Shown here piece by piece: positions 17,406 through 26,374 of a DNA stretch of 64,000 nucleotides. The stretch covers positions 1-64,000 of the forward strand of contig JBJFHL010000011.1 in assembly GCA_051893555.1 (NCBI GenBank), written 5' to 3'. This stretch comes from RGIG7179 sp051893555. GTDB lineage: Bacteria > Bacillota > Clostridia > Peptostreptococcales > Anaerovoracaceae. The translations under genes were made by a program, and so were the position numbers. The first letter of the stretch is position 1, and every line of letters starts with the position of its first letter. The notes beneath the pieces are model-generated. The model was not told the DNA's origin and ran no database searches. It worked only from the letters and a program-made list of their open reading frames with translations.

Positions 17406-18692
17406 TCAAACACCGGCTCTGGCTGCAATGGCCTTTTCCAGCCAGTCTTTCCCGTCGGTAAACCGTGCTACCACATAGGAAATTACATAGTCTCCGGATG
17501 AATTGATCATGGTTGCCGGCGGATCCACCAGATTGCCGATGGTAATGGCAATCGGATAGGCAATTTCCAGCTGGGTCGGGAAGAAAATGGAGCACATGAT
17601 GAATTCTCCGATGTAGCCGCCGCCCGGAATGCCGGACATGCCCACCGAAGAAACTACCGCTACCAGAATCACCAGCAGAAACGTGTTGATACCCTCAAAC
17701 GGGATACCGAAAACGCCGAAAAGAAAGGCAATTTTCAGCACGCAGGAAAAGCAGGATCCATCCATATGCATGGTTGCTCCCAATGGAATGACGATTTCCG
17801 ATACGTCTTTCGGTACACCGGTTTCCTCGGACACCTCCAGGTTCGTCGGTATGGTTGCCACCGAGGAACAGGTGCCCAGCGCTGTGACTGCAGGACGGAG
17901 AATGTGGCGGTACATGGTCCTCGGACCCTGCTTTCCGCCTCCGAACCATGCATACAGCGGAAAAGCAATCAGAACATATACCAGACACAGCGGATAGTAA
18001 ACTGCCAGGCCCCGTCCATAGCTTCCGGCAATGGCCGGTCCGTAGGTAGCCACCAGATCCGCGAAAAATCCCAGGAAAGCGATCGGTGCGTAGTAGGTGA
18101 CGATTTTCACGACTTTCATCATACAGTTTGACAGATCTTCCAGCCATTTTGCAGTCATGGTCTCACTGCCTCCGCTCAGCTGGACACCAAATCCGAAAAG
18201 AATGGAAAACACGATCAGCGGGAGCATGGCTTTCCTGCTGAGGAGTCCTACGAAGTCTTCCGCCGTAAAGAAACTGATAAACAGATCCGACAGACTGGTC
18301 TGTTCATCTACCGTTCCCCTGGCCAGATCACCCCATGGCTCCAGAACCGGCGGAATCAGCCGCATCAGTACGATCATGATCACGGCGGCGATGGCACCTG
18401 TAATGAGAAATGCCCCGATGGTGGTTCCCATGACCTTGCCGGCACGTTTTCTGCTGGGCATGTTGGCAACCGCTCCTGCAATGGATGCAAAAACCATCGG
18501 TACCACGATACAGAACATCAGATTGATAAAGATTTTACCCAGAGGTGCCAGGTAAGAGGCACCTTTTTCCATCATCTGACCGTCCGCATCATACACATTC
18601 GGCCAGACTGCGCCAAGAATGCAGCCTGCAATGATGGCGCAGACCATGAAGGTCAGCAGGCCGTAATTCTCACGAAAAGAATTCCTGTCCAT
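17406..18692 (-). CDS. dicarboxylate/amino acid:cation symporter (DAACS family)
   Basis: A 428-residue membrane transporter of the GltP/DctA class that takes up acidic amino acids or C4-dicarboxylates with sodium or protons. Start at 18692 (MDRNSFRENYG) is favoured by AAGGGGA six bases upstream over the in-frame ATG at 18716. Family signatures are present: the serine-rich turn FSCVLKIAF region with GATMHMDGS, GIPGGGYIGEF in hairpin 2 and LVDPPATMINSSGDYV in TM8. Multiple hydrophobic helices cover the whole protein. The leader carries two hairpins that could affect expression. Confidence 0.92.
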   Translation of the reverse strand: MDRNSFRENYGLLTFMVCAIIAGCILGAVWPNVYDADGQMMEKGASYLAPLGKIFINLMFCIVVPMVFASIAGAVANMPSRKRAGKVMGTTIGAFLITGAIAAVIMIVLMRLIPPVLEPWGDLARGTVDEQTSLSDLFISFFTAEDFVGLLSRKAMLPLIVFSILFGFGVQLSGGSETMTAKWLEDLSNCMMKVVKIVTYYAPIAFLGFFADLVATYGPAIAGSYGRGLAVYYPLCLVYVLIAFPLYAWFGGGKQGPRTMYRHILRPAVTALGTCSSVATIPTNLEVSEETGVPKDVSEIVIPLGATMHMDGSCFSCVLKIAFLFGVFGIPFEGINTFLLVILVAVVSSVGMSGIPGGGYIGEFIMCSIFFPTQLEIAYPIAITIGNLVDPPATMINSSGDYVISYVVARFTDGKDWLEKAIAARAGV

Positions 18693-18705
18693 ATCATTCC
18701 CCTTT

Positions 18706-18758
18706 CCGGCATGCATTGATCATATCCATTACATGCCGGTACAGAATATGTATTCTGT
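18706..18758 (-). promoter_or_regulatory. paired hairpins in the symporter leader
   Basis: CCGGCATG/CATGCCGG (18706-18713, 18732-18739) lies directly upstream of the ribosome binding site of the symporter gene, next to a second stem ACAGAATA/TATTCTGT (18741-18748, 18751-18758). Neither has a T-run. They may be operators or a 5' untranslated structure. Confidence 0.4.
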
Positions 18759-18764
18759 GGGAAT

Positions 18765-20255
18765 CTAAGAACAGGAATTTTTTATTCCTTCCCGCACATC
18801 CGCCTCCGTCAGGGTCATGAGCGCCTCATCCGCAAGGCTCTCCCCCGCCGGATCCGAACCATCTGGTGTTTCGCCGTCCAGCCGCGGATCCTCTGCCAGC
18901 CGGTTGGCCTGACAGTGGATGATCTTTTCAAACGCATTCCGCACGGTACGACCGTTTCCGAAATTGTCATCCCGCTCTGCATACATCCGGTCAAATTCCT
19001 CGCGAAGCAGCGTCTCCGCTTCCTCTGCAAGCAGGTATCCGTTCTTCTTGCACTGCATTTGAAAAATCTGCGTCATCTCTTCCCCCGTATAATCCGGGAA
19101 GTGCAGATATTTGTTAAACCTGGACCGCAGGCCCGGATTGGCTTCGATAAACTTGTACATCAGATCGTCATAGCCCGCCACGATAACCACCAGCTCATCC
19201 CGGTGATCCTCCATGGCCTTCAGAATGGTGGCAATGCACTCTTTGCCGTAGCTGTCCTCTTCGCTTTCCACCAGAGCATATGCTTCATCGATAAACAGGA
19301 CACCGCCGATGGCTTCCTGGATGACCTTGGCCGTCTGAATGGCAGTCTGCCCCAGATAGCCGGCCACCAGACCACTCCGGTCCACCTCCACCAGCTGCCC
19401 CGTCTTCAGAATGCCGATCTGCTTGTAGAGCTTCGCCAGCAGACGGGCGACCGTCGTCTTTCCGGTTCCCGGATTTCCCGAAAAGACCAGATGATAGGAC
19501 ACCTCCGCCGTTTTCAGACCCCGGCTCTCCCGCAGCTTGCAGACCTTGATGAAGTTCATCAGGGTATGAATATCCTTTTTCACCGCTTCCAGCCCCACCA
19601 GGCTGTCCAGCTCTGCCAGCAGCTCTTCCAGGGTTTTCTCCGGCTCTGCTTCTTTCTCCGCAAAATCCGTTTTCCCGGCTTCTTTCGTCGGTTTCCCACA
19701 CTCTTGTTTCCCGGGCTCTTTTTCACACCCATAGGTGATATTGGCGCCAAACCGGTTGTAGACAAACTGACCGCCCGGCAGATCCCGCTCCATCACGCCT
19801 TCCACATTTTTTTTGAATTCTTCGTAGAAGTCCAGATGAATCATGCGGATTTCTTCAATCCGGTTCGCTTCCTCCGGCGTGCAGTCTCCGTCCAGAAACG
19901 ATACATCGGTCAGAAACGCAGCCAGATCCATGATATATTTCCGGCAGTCCGGTGCACCGTTCTTCACATCCCCGGCCGTCATATGAACAAACCCCGCCGA
20001 AATGGTCGGATACGGCAGCGCCCCTGCCCGGACCATTTTTTCCCGGATCTCCGCTTCCGTATGGCGCGTTCCGCCCAACACCAGAGCAAGAACATCTTCA
20101 CATTCCCTGTGATACACCGGATCTGCATGGAGGACACGCAGCACATAGGCTGCAATTCTCTCCCGGTACTCCGGCAGATCCTTCGCTTCACATACTTTCA
20201 GAAAGGCATTCTCCAGTTTTCGATAATCCTCCCGGATCAGTTCATAATTTTCCAT
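18765..20255 (-). CDS. CbbX/SpoVK-type AAA+ ATPase
   Basis: A 496-residue protein. The N-terminal 200 residues are helical and unassigned. The AAA+ domain (about 215-460) has the CbxX/CfqX signature: LVGLEAVKKDIHTL, Walker A FSGNPGTGKTTVARLLAKLY, pore-side loop LVAGYLGQTAIQT, Walker B GGVLFIDEAYAL, and arginine finger LRSRFN. Relatives are rubisco activase CbbX, SpoVK and EccA; those without rubisco context are thought to remodel protein complexes. It starts 21 bases after polC and is likely the last gene of that operon. The substrate is unknown. Confidence 0.85.
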   Translation of the reverse strand: MENYELIREDYRKLENAFLKVCEAKDLPEYRERIAAYVLRVLHADPVYHRECEDVLALVLGGTRHTEAEIREKMVRAGALPYPTISAGFVHMTAGDVKNGAPDCRKYIMDLAAFLTDVSFLDGDCTPEEANRIEEIRMIHLDFYEEFKKNVEGVMERDLPGGQFVYNRFGANITYGCEKEPGKQECGKPTKEAGKTDFAEKEAEPEKTLEELLAELDSLVGLEAVKKDIHTLMNFIKVCKLRESRGLKTAEVSYHLVFSGNPGTGKTTVARLLAKLYKQIGILKTGQLVEVDRSGLVAGYLGQTAIQTAKVIQEAIGGVLFIDEAYALVESEEDSYGKECIATILKAMEDHRDELVVIVAGYDDLMYKFIEANPGLRSRFNKYLHFPDYTGEEMTQIFQMQCKKNGYLLAEEAETLLREEFDRMYAERDDNFGNGRTVRNAFEKIIHCQANRLAEDPRLDGETPDGSDPAGESLADEALMTLTEADVREGIKNSCS

Positions 20256-20276
20256 GGTCTCCCCATTCCTTCTTTT

Positions 20277-23200
20277 TTAAAACATGCACAGCTGGTCCGT
20301 CTCCGGCAGACCTTCAAACACACCGTGGTTCCGAAGTCCCTCCACGGCGGTTTTGTTCAGCTTGCCCCGCTGTACGGCTTCCTCGATGGTATCAAACGGT
20401 TTTTCCTCGTAAGCTGCAACGAAGGATTTGGCTGCCGTTTCTCCCACACCCTCCACCGCCACAAACGGCAGCAGGACTTTCCCGTCATCCACCCAGAATT
20501 TGGTGGCATGGGATTTTCCCAGCCGGGCCGGTGTGAATTCATAGCCCCGGCTGTACATTTCGTAGGCAACCTCGTAGACCAGAATATCATCCTTTTCCTT
20601 CGGAGAAGCGTTATTCCCCTTGGCAATGATGGCATCCATCTGTTCCAGTACCGCATCCGGTCCTTTCAGGATCACTTCCGCATTGAAATTGGCCACCACG
20701 CTGGTGAAGTGGGTCGCATAGAATTCCTGCGGATAGTACACCTTATACCATGCCATTCGGAAGGACATCATCACATAAGCCACCGCATGGGCCCGCGGGA
20801 ACATGTACTGGATCTTGATACAGGAATCGATATACCACTGCGGGACCCCGTGATCCTTCATGACCTGCAGCTGCTCTTCCTTCAGCGGCCGGTTCTTACG
20901 GACATCCTCCATGATTTTGAAGGATGTCTTGTTTTCGATTCCCTTCAGAATCAGATAGTTCATGATGTCGTCTCGCGTGGAGATGACTTCACGCATGGTG
21001 GCCACACCGCTGCGGATATAGTCCTGGGCATTGTTCAGCCAGACATCCGTACCGTGAGAAAAGCCGGAGATCCGGACCAGATCGGCAAACTTGTCCGGCT
21101 TGATGTCGTCCAGCATGCCCCGGGTAAAAGACGTGCCGAATTCCGGAATCGCATAGGTGCCGTGCTTGAACCGGTAATGCTCCGGATCCTTGATCTTCAG
21201 GGCCTCGATTCCGTTGAATATGGACAGCACCGTCCGGTCTGTCAGGTCCACCTTCAGCGGGTCGATGCCGGTCATATCCTGCAGCTGACGGATCATGGAC
21301 GGCACATTGTGTCCCAGAATATCCAGCTTCAGCAGGTTCTGGTCGATCTTATGGTAATCGAAATGGGTCGTGATGATATCCGTGTTCACATCGTTGGCCG
21401 GATGCTGCACCGGACAGAATTCATAGATCTCATGATCGTCCGGCACGATGATGATGCCCCCCGGATGCTGGCCGGTGGTCCGCTTCACACCGGTACAGTG
21501 CTGGGTCAGCCGGTCGGCTTCGTATTTATTGATGGGCCGCTGGGTCTCCTCGAAGAACTTCATCACATAACCATAAGCCGTCTTATCCGCCACCGTACCC
21601 ACGGTCCCGGCCTTGAACACATTCTTTTCGCCGAAGATCGTTCCCACATACTTGTGCGCCACCGGCTGGTATTCTCCGGCGAAATTCAGGTCGATATCCG
21701 GCTCTTTATCGCCGTCAAACCCCAGGAAGGTTGCAAACGGTATGGTGAAGCCGTCCCGCTTCATCGGCGTGCCGCACTTCGGACAGTCCTTTTCCGGCAT
21801 GTCGATGCCGCAGTCATACAGGTTCATGTCGCCCCACTCCAGATGTTTGCAGTTCGGACAGATATAATGGGGTTCCAGCGGATTTACCTCGGTGATGCCG
21901 GCCATGGTGGCGGCCAGAGAGGAGCCCACGGATCCCCGGGAACCCACCAGATAGCCATCTTCGTTGGACTTATGTACCAGCATCTGTGCCGACACATACA
22001 TGACCGCGTAGCCGTTATTGATAATGGAAGACAGTTCTTTCTCCAGACGTTCTCCGATCCGGTCCGGCAGCGGGTCGCCATACATCTCATGGGCTTTTTC
22101 CATGCAGGTGGTCCGCAGGGTTTCTTCCGCTCCGTCAATTTTCGGCGGGAATTTTCCCTTTGGAACCGGCAAAATCCCCCCATCGCACAGATCGGCGATA
22201 AGGTTGGTGTTATCGATGACCACCCGTTTTGCCGTCTCTTCGCCCAGATAGCTGAATTCCTCCAGCATTTCATCGGTGGTCCGAAGGTACAGTCCTGTTC
22301 CGTTTTCTGCATCCTTGAAGCCCTGTCCGGCCATGAGGATGTTCCGGTAGATAGCCGCCGTCTCGTCCTGATAGTGGGCATCGGTGGTGGCAACCACCGG
22401 CTTGCCCAGCTTATCTGCCAACGCCACGATTCTCCGGTTGATGTCCTTCAGCTCGTCATAACCGGAGACACGGTTCTGCTCGATGAGGAACCGATTGTTG
22501 ATCAGCGGCTGAATTTCCAGATAGTCATACCGGCTGGCAATCCGTTCGATTTCCTCCTCCGGCTTGCCGTCCAGCACCGCCCGGTAGATCTCGCCGGCTT
22601 CGCAGGCGCCGCCCACAAGAATACCCTCTCTGTGGGCTTCCAGCACCGACCACGGCAGCCGCGGACGCCGGTAGAAATAGTCGATATGGGAAAAGGAAAC
22701 CAGCTTGTAGATATTTTTCAATCCTTCCTGGGTGGCTGCCAACAGGATGATGTGGTTGGTACCCTTCTTTTTATAGTCAATGCTTCCGTCTTCCCGAATA
22801 CAGTCGCTGTCATCGAAGACATAGCCCTCCATACCATAAAGGATCTTGATGGGACGGCCCTTTTCCGCCTGTTTCTTGGCTTCCTTTGCGGCATCCGGGA
22901 AGGCCTGGACCACACCGTGGTCCGTGATGGCTACGGCCGGCTGTCCCCAGGCAGCCGCCTTTCCCACGATGTCCGACACCTCATTGAGGCCGTCCATGGC
23001 GCTCATCTTGGTATGGGCGTGGAGTTCCACCCGCTTGCCGATCTCACAGGTGTCCTTCCGGTTGTCTCCCAGAGACTTGTCCGTCTTTTCGATGTCCTTC
23101 ATCATGATGGTATTCATATTTTCGAAGGTATCGAACTGGACTTCCCCGCGGATCTTCACCCCGGCACCGGGTTTCAGCAGTTCATCGATCTCGTTCCATT

Positions 23201-24146
23201 TATTTTCGGAAGCAAAGCACTTGCAGCAGATGGTGGTCTTTTCATCGGTGATCAGCAGGGTGATCAGGAAATTGCCGCTGCGGATGACCCGGTGGTCTTT
23301 CTTGAACAGGATGCCTTCCACGATCACGGTGCCCAGAGACGGATCGATGTCCATGAGGGCTGTATTGGCATCGCCCACAATATCATGCCCCATGATCCGG
23401 TTGCCTTCCGCCGGAAGTTCCTTTTCTTTGCGTTTCCAGCCGCCCTTGCCTGTCTGACCGCCCTGACCGCCGAAGCCGCCGTTCTGACCGCCCTGGCCGC
23501 CGAAACCGCCGCCCCCCGCTGCGCCGGACGAACCGGATGGTCCGGAGGATGGATTTTGGGAAGCCTGTTTCTGCTTCGCCTCCTTATATTTCTTCAAGGA
23601 TTCTTCGATATCCTGCTTCTCGCCGGCTTCGATCTCGTCGTGAATCTGCTCGTAGACGTCTTCGTTGTTGACGAAAGAAACGGAGGTCTGTATGCCGAAG
23701 GTCTCTTCCAGCAGGTTTTCAAAGAGCTTCTTCACCTTTTCATTCAGCTGCTGGGTGCTGACTTTGCCGATGGCCTCAATTTCCAGATGTGCTCCGTCGA
23801 ACTGAAAGTGATCTTCCCGGATGGTTTTCGTGATGGCTGTGTATTCCCCGTTGACAATCTCGATCATGTGGGGGATGAACAGGCGCACGATATCCTCCTG
23901 CCGCAGCACCACATTTTCATAGGAATAGTTCAGCTTCACGCCCTGAATCCCTTCCAGCTTGTGGATCAGGGTCGCCTTCATCTTTTCCATGTCCAGATGG
24001 GGCATGACAAAATTAAGGGTCATGTCAATGGACAAAACCCCTGTATCTTTGTGGATGACCGCCCGGTCTATGGAATAGGTAAGCAGGTCTTTCGGGTAGT
24101 CGCCGATGGACTCCCAGCGGACCGCGTTTTCAATGATTTGTTTCAT
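20277..24146 (-). CDS. polC: PolC-type DNA polymerase III alpha subunit lacking the internal exonuclease domain
   Basis: The replicative polymerase of Bacillota, 1289 residues against about 1430 usual. Order: N-terminal domain (1-190), glycine-rich linker (about 195-245, two GGFGGQGGQ copies), OB fold (255-345), PHP domain (VELHAHTKMSAMDG at about 373), then polymerase palm/fingers (PDIDLNFAGEYQ near 815, QHPGGIIIVPDD) and the C-terminal helix-hairpin-helix region (FVAVEGVGETAAKSF). Where PolC normally carries a DnaQ-like 3'-5' exonuclease inside the PHP domain, after YGMEGYVFDD there are only about 16 residues before NHIILLAATQEGLKNIY. No DxExT motif is present. Start ATG overlaps the ispG stop. 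Confidence 0.95.
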   Translation of the reverse strand: MKQIIENAVRWESIGDYPKDLLTYSIDRAVIHKDTGVLSIDMTLNFVMPHLDMEKMKATLIHKLEGIQGVKLNYSYENVVLRQEDIVRLFIPHMIEIVNGEYTAITKTIREDHFQFDGAHLEIEAIGKVSTQQLNEKVKKLFENLLEETFGIQTSVSFVNNEDVYEQIHDEIEAGEKQDIEESLKKYKEAKQKQASQNPSSGPSGSSGAAGGGGFGGQGGQNGGFGGQGGQTGKGGWKRKEKELPAEGNRIMGHDIVGDANTALMDIDPSLGTVIVEGILFKKDHRVIRSGNFLITLLITDEKTTICCKCFASENKWNEIDELLKPGAGVKIRGEVQFDTFENMNTIMMKDIEKTDKSLGDNRKDTCEIGKRVELHAHTKMSAMDGLNEVSDIVGKAAAWGQPAVAITDHGVVQAFPDAAKEAKKQAEKGRPIKILYGMEGYVFDDSDCIREDGSIDYKKKGTNHIILLAATQEGLKNIYKLVSFSHIDYFYRRPRLPWSVLEAHREGILVGGACEAGEIYRAVLDGKPEEEIERIASRYDYLEIQPLINNRFLIEQNRVSGYDELKDINRRIVALADKLGKPVVATTDAHYQDETAAIYRNILMAGQGFKDAENGTGLYLRTTDEMLEEFSYLGEETAKRVVIDNTNLIADLCDGGILPVPKGKFPPKIDGAEETLRTTCMEKAHEMYGDPLPDRIGERLEKELSSIINNGYAVMYVSAQMLVHKSNEDGYLVGSRGSVGSSLAATMAGITEVNPLEPHYICPNCKHLEWGDMNLYDCGIDMPEKDCPKCGTPMKRDGFTIPFATFLGFDGDKEPDIDLNFAGEYQPVAHKYVGTIFGEKNVFKAGTVGTVADKTAYGYVMKFFEETQRPINKYEADRLTQHCTGVKRTTGQHPGGIIIVPDDHEIYEFCPVQHPANDVNTDIITTHFDYHKIDQNLLKLDILGHNVPSMIRQLQDMTGIDPLKVDLTDRTVLSIFNGIEALKIKDPEHYRFKHGTYAIPEFGTSFTRGMLDDIKPDKFADLVRISGFSHGTDVWLNNAQDYIRSGVATMREVISTRDDIMNYLILKGIENKTSFKIMEDVRKNRPLKEEQLQVMKDHGVPQWYIDSCIKIQYMFPRAHAVAYVMMSFRMAWYKVYYPQEFYATHFTSVVANFNAEVILKGPDAVLEQMDAIIAKGNNASPKEKDDILVYEVAYEMYSRGYEFTPARLGKSHATKFWVDDGKVLLPFVAVEGVGETAAKSFVAAYEEKPFDTIEEAVQRGKLNKTAVEGLRNHGVFEGLPETDQLCMF

Positions 24147-25240
24147 TCTGCTTCCTCGATCATTGCTTCCTCGATCAGTTTCATCAAAGCCGGTACAATT
24201 TCTTCCTCCGGTACGCTGCCGATGATCTCACCCCTGGCAAACAGCAGACCCTTGCCGTCTCCGCCGGCGATACCAAAATCTGCTTCCCGGGCTTCTCCCG
24301 GCCCGTTGACGGCGCAGCCCATGACGGCTACCGTAAGGGATCGGAGCTGTCTGCCGCTGGCCGCAGCCTCCGCATTCCGCCGGGTTTCCAGATCGTCCAG
24401 CTGCCGCTCAATTTCGGAGGCCAGTGTTTCCAGATGGATCTTCGTTCTGCCGCAGGTCGGGCAGGATACCAAGTTCACGGCGGATTTCCGCAGACCCAGG
24501 CTGCGCAGGATCTCTTTGGCGAAGTAGACTTCCTCCACCGGATCGGCCGTCAGAGAGACCCGCATGGTATCCCCGATGCCTGCCAGCAGCAGTCCGCCGA
24601 TTCCCACCGCAGACTTGACCTTGCCTCTGCCCGGCGTACCGGCTTCCGTAATGCCGATGTGCACCGGATGATCGGTGGCTACGGCCAGGATTCGATGTGC
24701 CTCATAATTCATGCGTACATCGGAGGATTTCAGGGAAACCACCAGGTTATCGTAGCCCATATCTTCGATCCGCTGCAGATTCCGGAGCGCGCTCTCCGCC
24801 AGGCCTTCTGCCGTCACGCCGCCGCAGCGCTGCAGGATATCCTGCTCCAGGGATCCCGAGTTGACGCCCACCCGGATGGGGATTTCCCGCTGCCGTGCCG
24901 CTTCTACCACCGCTTTTACCCGATCTGTGCTGCCGATGTTTCCCGGATTGATTCTGACCTTATCGGCGCCGGCTTCGATGGAAGCGATGGCCAGCCGATA
25001 GTCGAAATGGATGTCGGCAACCATGGGGATATGGATTTTTTTCTTTACACGTCCCAGGACCTCTGCCGACTCCATGTCGGGTACCGCCATGCGGATGATC
25101 TGACATCCGGCATCCTCCAGTCTGGCAATCTGCTCCAACAGTGCCTTTTCATCTCTGGAGTCCACGTTGGTCATGGACTGTATGGTAATCGGTGCGCCGC
25201 CGCCGATGGCCACGCCGCCGCAGTTCACTTGTTTCGTCAT
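24143..25240 (-). CDS. ispG: 4-hydroxy-3-methylbut-2-enyl-diphosphate synthase (flavodoxin)
   Basis: Penultimate step of the MEP isoprenoid pathway, converting methylerythritol cyclodiphosphate to HMBPP with a [4Fe-4S] cluster. The 365 residues match the short bacterial form. An N-terminal TIM barrel begins VNCGGVAIGGGAPITIQSMT and carries VADIHFDYRLAI and KVRINPGNIG. The iron-sulfur ligands are in LVSCPTCGRT and VMGCAVNGPGEA. It lies downstream of rseP and its stop overlaps the polC start by ATGA. With dxr in the same operon, it shows the MEP route is used. Confidence 0.96.
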   Translation of the reverse strand: MTKQVNCGGVAIGGGAPITIQSMTNVDSRDEKALLEQIARLEDAGCQIIRMAVPDMESAEVLGRVKKKIHIPMVADIHFDYRLAIASIEAGADKVRINPGNIGSTDRVKAVVEAARQREIPIRVGVNSGSLEQDILQRCGGVTAEGLAESALRNLQRIEDMGYDNLVVSLKSSDVRMNYEAHRILAVATDHPVHIGITEAGTPGRGKVKSAVGIGGLLLAGIGDTMRVSLTADPVEEVYFAKEILRSLGLRKSAVNLVSCPTCGRTKIHLETLASEIERQLDDLETRRNAEAAASGRQLRSLTVAVMGCAVNGPGEAREADFGIAGGDGKGLLFARGEIIGSVPEEEIVPALMKLIEEAMIEEAE

Positions 25241-25277
25241 TGCAGTCTCCTTCTTCGGCTGAACGATGTACCCCGGC

Positions 25278-26342
25278 TCATCCGAATATTCTGTTCACGT
25301 CGTTGAACGTCACGTAAATCATCAGTCCGAACAGAAGGGCCATACCGATCATGTGTACGGTGCCTTCCACCTTCGCGCTGACTTTTTTTCCGGTAATCAT
25401 GGTGAAAATGACGAAGAGGATTCTTCCACCATCCAGTGCCGGCAGCGGCAGCATGTTGATGATCGCCAGGTTGACGCAGATCAGCGCAATCAGAAATCCG
25501 TAATACCAGAAGCCCAGCGTTTCCGTCTGATTTACCATCTGCACCATGCCTACCGGCCCGGACAGATCATCGGCACCCGCCTCGCCGCTGATGAGCATGC
25601 CGATGGACTGGAACATGAGCTTCACCATATTCCATGTGGCTTCACAGCCGTCTACCAGCGCCTTTGCCGGGCTGTGGCTGATCTTCGACGTGATGCCGAT
25701 CACGTACCGTTCTCCCGCATCCTGCCCGTTGGCGTCCGTCATCTGCTGCAGCACAGGCTGCACCTGCACGGTGCGGTTTCCTTCGCTTCCGTCTACCGTC
25801 AGCTCCACCGCGGATCCGTCTTCCGGCATGTATGTCATCACATCATTCCAGGTCTTCACCGTGTTCCCGTCGATGGCCGTGATCTTATCCCCGGACAGCA
25901 GACCGGCTGCTTCCGCCGGACTGCCCGGTGCCACCTCCCCGATCCGGTTGGTAGTAAAACCGCTGATGCCGAAAATCAGTGACAGGATCAGAGTAGCGCA
26001 GAGAACGTTCATCACAGAACCTGCTGCCAGAATAATGATCTTTCGCCACGACTTCTGGGCCGCAAAGGTTCGCGGATCCGGCGCAGTCTCCTGCACAGTT
26101 TCCCCGTTGTCCGGCGGTTCCTCCTCTCCGTCTTCTCCGTCCATGGCGCAAAATCCCCCCACCGGAAAAAGTCGGATGGAGTAAAGTGTTTCTTTCCCCT
26201 GGTGTTTCCAGATGGTCGGTCCCATGCCGAATGCGAATTCCAGAACTCGCACCCCCATGCGCTTGGCTGCGATAAAGTGCCCCAGCTCATGGGGAAATAT
26301 CATAATACAGAATAACAGAATTGCAAGTATTGCTGTTTTCAT
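25278..26342 (-). CDS. rseP: RIP metalloprotease, site-2 protease
   Basis: An intramembrane zinc protease of 354 residues that cleaves membrane-bound substrates such as anti-sigma factors. The zinc ligands are HELGH at residues 18-22 inside the first membrane helix and the NMLPLPALDGGRI motif near residue 300. A single PDZ domain (IGEVAPGSPAEAAGLLSGDK onward) lies between the second and third helices. A short acidic stretch (GEDGEEEPPDNGE) sits in the loop before the second helix. It lies between dxr and ispG in the conserved operon. Confidence 0.95.
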   Translation of the reverse strand: MKTAILAILLFCIMIFPHELGHFIAAKRMGVRVLEFAFGMGPTIWKHQGKETLYSIRLFPVGGFCAMDGEDGEEEPPDNGETVQETAPDPRTFAAQKSWRKIIILAAGSVMNVLCATLILSLIFGISGFTTNRIGEVAPGSPAEAAGLLSGDKITAIDGNTVKTWNDVMTYMPEDGSAVELTVDGSEGNRTVQVQPVLQQMTDANGQDAGERYVIGITSKISHSPAKALVDGCEATWNMVKLMFQSIGMLISGEAGADDLSGPVGMVQMVNQTETLGFWYYGFLIALICVNLAIINMLPLPALDGGRILFVIFTMITGKKVSAKVEGTVHMIGMALLFGLMIYVTFNDVNRIFG

Positions 26343-26374
26343 ATTTTTCGTTCCTGCTCCCCTTCCAGTTTGCT

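Noticed and set aside
18915..24527. A very long open frame (over 1800 codons) on the plus strand across the AAA+ ATPase, polC and ispG genes
   Set aside because: It is antisense to genes with unmistakable protein families; openness follows from their codon composition. No ribosome binding site or family similarity is visible.
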